Positions 60,045-64,000 of a stretch of DNA of 64,000 nucleotides are shown in pieces; the first letter of the stretch is position 1, and each line of letters begins with the position of its first letter. Origin of the DNA: Citrobacter europaeus (lineage in GTDB: Bacteria; Pseudomonadota; Gammaproteobacteria; Enterobacterales; Enterobacteriaceae); assembly GCA_020099315.1 (NCBI GenBank), contig CP083650.1:186001-250000 (forward strand). Direction: 5' to 3'. The notes under the pieces are model-generated. The model had not been told where the DNA came from, made no database searches, and worked only from the letters and a program-made list of their open reading frames with translations. The position numbers and the translations under genes are program-made.

Positions 60045-60503
60045 ATGAGCGTAATGACCACTAACGAAACCCCGGCATCCACGGTCACTGAGCCGGAGGT
60101 TTTTCGAAGAACCCGCAACCGTTTCAACCAGTGGTTACAGGCTGAGTTTGACCGGCACTACCACACGATGAGAGATGGCGGGTATCGCAGCTTTCTGAAG
60201 AAGAACCATCCGACGGAGCTGCTGCGCTATGACGAGGCATGTGAGGCATTACGGCGCGAGGAGTTTGCCCGCTTTGCCGAACTGCAGACCCTGGGGTTGT
60301 ACCTGCATCTGCAGGTGCAACAAAAAGAGGCGCAGTTCCGGCGGCGGCGTAATCGCCTGCTGCTGGGCATGGCAGTCACCGGCGTGGTGACATCAGTATT
60401 ACTGTACGCGAATTTCTATCCGGAGCAGTTACAGCTGATAAGCCATGAACTGGCAACGTTGCCTGGTCGTATCCTCGGTTTTGTTGGCCGGTTAACTCAC
60501 TAG
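60045..60503 (+). CDS. Conserved ICE membrane protein, unknown
   Basis: 152 residues. A cytoplasmic helical N-terminal part (RRTRNRFNQWLQAEFDRHY) is rich in charged residues. One membrane helix near residues 105-123 (LLLGMAVTGVVTSVLLYA) is followed by a short tail. ATG 60045 is preceded by AAAAGGAG. Function unknown. Confidence 0.6.
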   Translation: MSVMTTNETPASTVTEPEVFRRTRNRFNQWLQAEFDRHYHTMRDGGYRSFLKKNHPTELLRYDEACEALRREEFARFAELQTLGLYLHLQVQQKEAQFRRRRNRLLLGMAVTGVVTSVLLYANFYPEQLQLISHELATLPGRILGFVGRLTH

Positions 60504-60529
60504 TCCACTCAGTGTAACAGTATTGATTT

Positions 60530-60583
60530 CCCACGGGGAGCACACCTCCCTGTGGGGTGTTCTCCCTTTTCTGACAGGAGAAC
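60530..60583 (+). promoter_or_regulatory. Three-arm spacer structure over the next ribosome site
   Basis: CCCACGGGGAG (60530-60540) pairs with CTCCCTGTGGG (60546-60556) with one G-U. Then GTTCTCC (60557-60563) pairs with GGAGAAC (60577-60583), whose GGAG is the ribosome site of the methylase-fold gene. The first arm can also partly pair with the third. Confidence 0.6.
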
Positions 60584-60585
60584 TG

Positions 60586-62535
60586 ATGAACACTTCATTA
60601 CATCCGAATGATATCTGCCAGTTTATTACCGGCCGCCTTGTCAACAGTCTGGCCGCAGGCCAGGTACCGTGGTATGACACCTTGCCGGGTTTACCGGAAC
60701 ATGCCCTGACGGGCGTGCCATTTACTGGCATTAACGTGCTGTTGCTGTGGCAGGCCATGCAGCAGCGGTCGCTGCGTTCAGGAAGATGGCTGACGGGGGA
60801 TGACCTCCGCCGTCTGGGTGGACAAGTCAGGCCCGGTGAAAAGCCGGTCACACTGGTCCGCTACCGGCCGTCGTTGATGCTGTTTAAGGTGATTAACCCT
60901 GAACAGTGTGACGGATTGCCGGAGACGTTGCAGCCCGGGTGGCCACTGCCACCCCGGCCGCAACCGTCACTGAGCGTTGTCCGTGACCTGCTCCAGAGCA
61001 GCGGGATCCCCGTTATCCACCGGGACAATATTTTACCGGTCTACCGGGCATTACATGACCGGATTGAGCTCCCGCCGGCGGCGGCTTATGCCGGGGAGGA
61101 GACATACTGGCAGGACATGCTGAATCTGCTGGTCCAGGCTACCGGACACCCGCAGCGGTTACATCGTTTCGGGTTTACGGTGGACATGCGGACTGACGAG
61201 GTTCAGGAGGCCCTGGTGGCTGAACTTGGGGCGGCATTTCTGACGGCGTCCCTGGGACTGCCCGGCAAACAGCCCTCCCGGCACGACGTGGCACCCTGGG
61301 TGTCATTTTTACACGATGACCCCTGGCTTCTTTTTAAGGCGGCGGATGCGGCTCGAAGGGCGATGACGTGGCTGTGCGGGCGAAGACCCGCGATGACCAC
61401 GGTGGAGATGTGGCAGAAGATGGCCTCATTGATACTTGAAACGCATTACGGCTTTCCTCTCGACGACACCACGCTGGGCTGTCGCAGTGTGGTTGAGCAC
61501 CATCTTGAGTGTGGTATTACGCCTCTGATGGCGATTAATGCGCTGGCCCGTATTTACCAGTGGGAACGTTGCGACCAGCCTCAGCGGTCGCTGTTTCTCA
61601 GCGAAGCCGGTCCGGACAGTGAAATACTGACGTTGTCTGAAATACGTCCTGAACTGCTGACCTGTTACCGCGTTCCTGCGCCCTCCGGTATGCCGGAGAA
61701 GAATGCGGATACGGAACAGGCCGACGGTTTACCTTTGTTACCGGCGCCGGTGGTGTCGGAAGGAGAGGGGGCGGCGAACGATGACGGACCAGATGATCCG
61801 GACGGTAATGACAATGTGGTGGCGCTGCCCTGGGCTGCGCGTCGGGGGAAAAATAACCCACACGTGCAGCGGTTTGTCGGCCTGTTTAACCAGATGGCAC
61901 CGGATGTGAATCGCTGGCAGGTCTTCAGTGATTTTGTCCATATGGCAGCCTGCTCGTTGTATAACGCCATTCACCGGGATGCGGATTTTGAAGCTGACTA
62001 TATGCAGCGCGTTGGCCGTTATTCGCAGGAGGACGCGAATAACATGTCCCGCCTGCTGGCGGAGGTGATTGAGGGGCTGGAATTCTGTCCGACAGATTTT
62101 CTCGGGCAGATTTTTATGAGCCTTGAGCTGGGTAATACCCGTCATGGCCAGTACTTCACACCGTACAATGTCTGTTACACGATGTCACGTATGACCCTGA
62201 GTGACCGGCTGTCGGTGCTTACCTCCGGTGAGCGTGACTTCATCACCGTCAGTGACCCGGCCTGTGGAGCGGGCGGCATGATTGTGGCGATGGCGGAGGC
62301 CATGCTGGAGGCGGGGTTAAATCCGCAAAAACAGATGATGGTGTACTGCGTGGATATTGACCCTGTGGCCGCGATGATGTGTTACATCCAGCTTTCCCTG
62401 ATGGGCATCCCGGCCATTGTGGCCACCGGCAACAGTCTGACCGTGGCAATTAAGCGGGAAATGGCGACGCCGATGTTTGTACTGGGTCGTTGGCATCACC
62501 GGTGGCAGGCAGAACGGACGCGTAAAGCGGCCTAG
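60586..62535 (+). CDS. N-6 DNA methylase-fold protein with ArdC-like N-terminus
   Basis: 649 residues from ATG 60586. The N-terminal about 110 residues resemble the ssDNA-binding domain of ArdC/DUF1738 proteins (LAAGQVPWYDTLPG, FTGINVLLLWQAM). A Pro/Asp-rich linker lies near residues 370-420. The C-terminal methyltransferase fold has GQYFTPYNV, motif I DPACGAGGM and CVDIDPVAAMM. The catalytic D/N-P-P-Y/F motif of adenine methylases is not visible before the end. It is likely an SAM-binding or inactive methylase that protects or processes entering DNA; this is inference. Confidence 0.75.
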   Translation: MNTSLHPNDICQFITGRLVNSLAAGQVPWYDTLPGLPEHALTGVPFTGINVLLLWQAMQQRSLRSGRWLTGDDLRRLGGQVRPGEKPVTLVRYRPSLMLFKVINPEQCDGLPETLQPGWPLPPRPQPSLSVVRDLLQSSGIPVIHRDNILPVYRALHDRIELPPAAAYAGEETYWQDMLNLLVQATGHPQRLHRFGFTVDMRTDEVQEALVAELGAAFLTASLGLPGKQPSRHDVAPWVSFLHDDPWLLFKAADAARRAMTWLCGRRPAMTTVEMWQKMASLILETHYGFPLDDTTLGCRSVVEHHLECGITPLMAINALARIYQWERCDQPQRSLFLSEAGPDSEILTLSEIRPELLTCYRVPAPSGMPEKNADTEQADGLPLLPAPVVSEGEGAANDDGPDDPDGNDNVVALPWAARRGKNNPHVQRFVGLFNQMAPDVNRWQVFSDFVHMAACSLYNAIHRDADFEADYMQRVGRYSQEDANNMSRLLAEVIEGLEFCPTDFLGQIFMSLELGNTRHGQYFTPYNVCYTMSRMTLSDRLSVLTSGERDFITVSDPACGAGGMIVAMAEAMLEAGLNPQKQMMVYCVDIDPVAAMMCYIQLSLMGIPAIVATGNSLTVAIKREMATPMFVLGRWHHRWQAERTRKAA

Positions 62536-62557
62536 TTGCGTATTTATCTTCATCCCG

Positions 62558-62600
62558 ACAGGGTTCTCCCTGTGGGGAGAATTCCTGTTCTGAACAGGAG
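62558..62600 (+). promoter_or_regulatory. Three-arm spacer structure over the next ribosome site
   Basis: ACAGG + TTCTCCC pair with GGGAGAA + CCTGT (62558-62588). The last part, TCCTGTT, can instead pair with AACAGGA, which carries the ribosome site for ATG 62607. Confidence 0.6.
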
Positions 62601-62606
62601 TCACTT

Positions 62607-63515
62607 ATGCTGGCCAGTTTCTATATTCAACGGCAGCTCAGTAAAGCACTGGGTCTCAGTGTGAACGCTGAGGAGGTTTTTTACCAGGTGGACGATCAGG
62701 AGTCGGATTATATCAATACCGATATGGTACTGAACCGTGACCGGTTATTGTCCGTGATGCAGTTTATGCTGGATGACGTGGCGCTTAATCCGGAGCTCCG
62801 GGAAAGATGCCGTCAGGCAGAGCGTATTCTGACGCTATGGATTCGTGGTCTCGACGCGCTGGCAACAGTGTCTGAGGATATGTCGATATTGCCCCGGACG
62901 ATTCCGGAGTGCAGTGGACGAGTTGATCGTCTGCTGCCGGGGGATCCACAGGCACTGCTGGCGCTTCCGGATGATGCATTCTTACGCCTGACCGCCCAGT
63001 GTCATCTGATGTCCGGAGAGCAGTTCCCCCGGGAACAGCTTGCAGCGACGATGCCTTACTGGACGCGTTTTATGGCGTGGATAGCCCGTCAACTGTATCA
63101 GGTGGAGGATCGTTGTCTGGTGCAACTCGGGCGTCTTTATCGCCAGCTGCACGTGGAGCCCAGGAAAATACGGTGCTTTAACCTGGCTTTCGGACGTATT
63201 GAGCTGCATATGTCCGGACGGGATATTGATGAATGTCAGTATCTCTACGCGTATGACGACGCATCGCTGGAAGATTATCTGGAGGAAATTATGGCCGGTA
63301 ATCTGACGCCGGTTCGCTTTGAAGTGCGGGTAATATACCGCAACGATTCGGAGCTGAACGTCTTCAGGCGAGACGCCGACGTGATTGACGTGGAGCATCC
63401 CCATGTCAGCGACTGGCAGAATGTTGTCAGCGAGGCCCTGGACTGGATACGCCAGGAACGGACGTCGCAGGTTGAGATACCTTTAACCCGGCCGGCACTG
63501 AAACTGGCCGCCTGA
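62607..63515 (+). CDS. Conserved ICE protein, tandem paralogue 1, unknown
   Basis: 302 residues, probably cytoplasmic. It begins MLASFYIQRQLSKALGLSV, has SDYINTDMVLNRDRLLSVM and RCRQAERILTLWIRGLDAL, and ends in a domain with FGRIELHMSGRDIDECQYLY. The following gene at 63589 is clearly related in order and sequence over the part available. No catalytic motif seen. Function unknown. Confidence 0.62.
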   Translation: MLASFYIQRQLSKALGLSVNAEEVFYQVDDQESDYINTDMVLNRDRLLSVMQFMLDDVALNPELRERCRQAERILTLWIRGLDALATVSEDMSILPRTIPECSGRVDRLLPGDPQALLALPDDAFLRLTAQCHLMSGEQFPREQLAATMPYWTRFMAWIARQLYQVEDRCLVQLGRLYRQLHVEPRKIRCFNLAFGRIELHMSGRDIDECQYLYAYDDASLEDYLEEIMAGNLTPVRFEVRVIYRNDSELNVFRRDADVIDVEHPHVSDWQNVVSEALDWIRQERTSQVEIPLTRPALKLAA

Positions 63516-63534
63516 TTAACCACTATACCCTCAG

Positions 63535-63588
63535 GGGATTTTCCCCCGAGGGGGAAAATCCCTTTAATAAACCAGAGAGGATTTTCCC
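63535..63588 (+). promoter_or_regulatory. Three-arm spacer structure before paralogue 2
   Basis: GGGATTTTCCCC (63535-63546) and GGGGAAAATCCC (63551-63562) form a perfect 12-bp stem with a CGAG loop. A third arm, GGATTTTCCC (63579-63588), abuts the GTG start and can pair perfectly with GGGAAAATCC of the second. Confidence 0.62.
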
Positions 63589-64000
63589 GTGAGCATTATT
63601 GACGAATATATCAGCCAGCATTTCTCAGAGCGGCTGTGTCTGGACGTAACCGAAGAGGATATTACCTGGCAGCTTCGCCGCAGCCGTTCCGACTACGTGA
63701 ATACCCGGATACAGTTTGACCGGGAAAAACTGATGGCGGTGATGGATGTCATGCTGTCCGGTCTAGACAGTGATGAAACCACGCTGGCGCGCTGCCGGCA
63801 GGTACTGACGCTGTGGATAGCCGGACTGGATATGCTGTCGAAGGAGGCAGAACAACCTGACTGGCTTCCCCGGGTTCATCCTCACAGCAGTGGTCAGTGC
63901 GACCTGCTGCTGAAGGGGAATCCTGCGGCGCTGACGGAGGCGGACGAAGAAACGTACCTGCGGGTGACCGGCCAGCAGGATTTACCGGCACACCGGCGTA
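63589..64000 (+). CDS. Conserved ICE protein, tandem paralogue 2 (3' end outside window)
   Basis: Partial, 137 codons visible, from GTG 63589 with GAGAGG upstream. Starts (M)SIIDEYISQHFSERLCL. It repeats the layout of the previous gene: SDYVNTRIQFDREKLMAVM against SDYINTDMVLNRDRLLSVM, and RCRQVLTLWIAGLDML against RCRQAERILTLWIRGLDAL. The rest lies beyond the window. Confidence 0.65.
   Translation, partial: MSIIDEYISQHFSERLCLDVTEEDITWQLRRSRSDYVNTRIQFDREKLMAVMDVMLSGLDSDETTLARCRQVLTLWIAGLDMLSKEAEQPDWLPRVHPHSSGQCDLLLKGNPAALTEADEETYLRVTGQQDLPAHRR

Noticed and set aside
1..64000. Complete insertion sequences
   Set aside because: No transposase gene with a DDE core was found. Mobility genes seen are tyrosine recombinases only.

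Overview
The window is the interior of a large integrative and conjugative element (ICE) of the SPI-7/PAPI-1/ICEHin1056 (GI-type T4SS) class. Gene content and codon use point to an enterobacterial host (Salmonella/E. coli/Citrobacter/Enterobacter-like). No tRNA, rRNA or attL/attR site is seen, so both ends of the element lie outside the window.

Layout. 1-11.4 kb: type IVb conjugative pilus operon pilN(partial)-O-P-Q-R-S-T-U-V, ending in a two-segment shufflon (four 19-bp sfx sites, four alternative PilV tails) and its recombinase rci. 11.4-13.0 kb: two ICE genes of unknown role, one probably DNA-binding. 13.0-20.0 kb: an accessory defence-like island with an HNH nuclease, a putative abortive-infection membrane protein and a large KAP-family NTPase, with long non-coding spacers. 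20.1-39.5 kb: the mating-pair-formation and coupling operon, one unbroken block of F-like/GI-type T4SS genes (lytic transglycosylase, TraD-like coupling protein, RAQPRD protein, L/E/K/B/V-like core, VirB4/TraC ATPase, TraU-like, TraG-N), closed by a bidirectional terminator. 39.6-40.8 kb: two minus-strand genes (DUF3742 and a small secreted protein).

40.8-48.9 kb is cargo: ibrA-ibrB (PAPS-reductase-like plus ParB-like), a MipA/OmpV outer-membrane protein, a TtrS/TtrR-like two-component system, and divergently an anaerobic respiratory module: a Tat-exported flavoprotein reductase, a periplasmic tetraheme cytochrome and a NapC/NirT quinol dehydrogenase. The divergent promoter region holds a perfect FNR consensus next to a 16-bp perfect palindrome. 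The module is best read as sensor-controlled anaerobic respiration of an unidentified organic acceptor.

49.15-57.6 kb: two near-identical ~190-bp direct repeats, each encoding three tandem covarying UUCG-type stem-loops, bracket an ~8-kb accessory segment with an ICE-type integrase, a membrane protein, a short tyrosine recombinase, a Gabija-like pair (GajA-like ATPase-TOPRIM and GajB-like UvrD helicase) and a nucleotidyltransferase. 57.7-64 kb: an operon of small conserved ICE genes of unknown function plus a methyltransferase-fold protein. Most of its spacers carry nested hairpins whose last arm covers the next ribosome-binding site.

The strongest candidates for something undescribed are the duplicated stem-loop RNA at 49.15/57.38 kb and the reiterated three-arm spacer structures of the 57.7-64 kb operon. 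The respiratory module is a known type of machinery with an unusual active-site sequence. All product calls come from reading the sequence; no database search was made.
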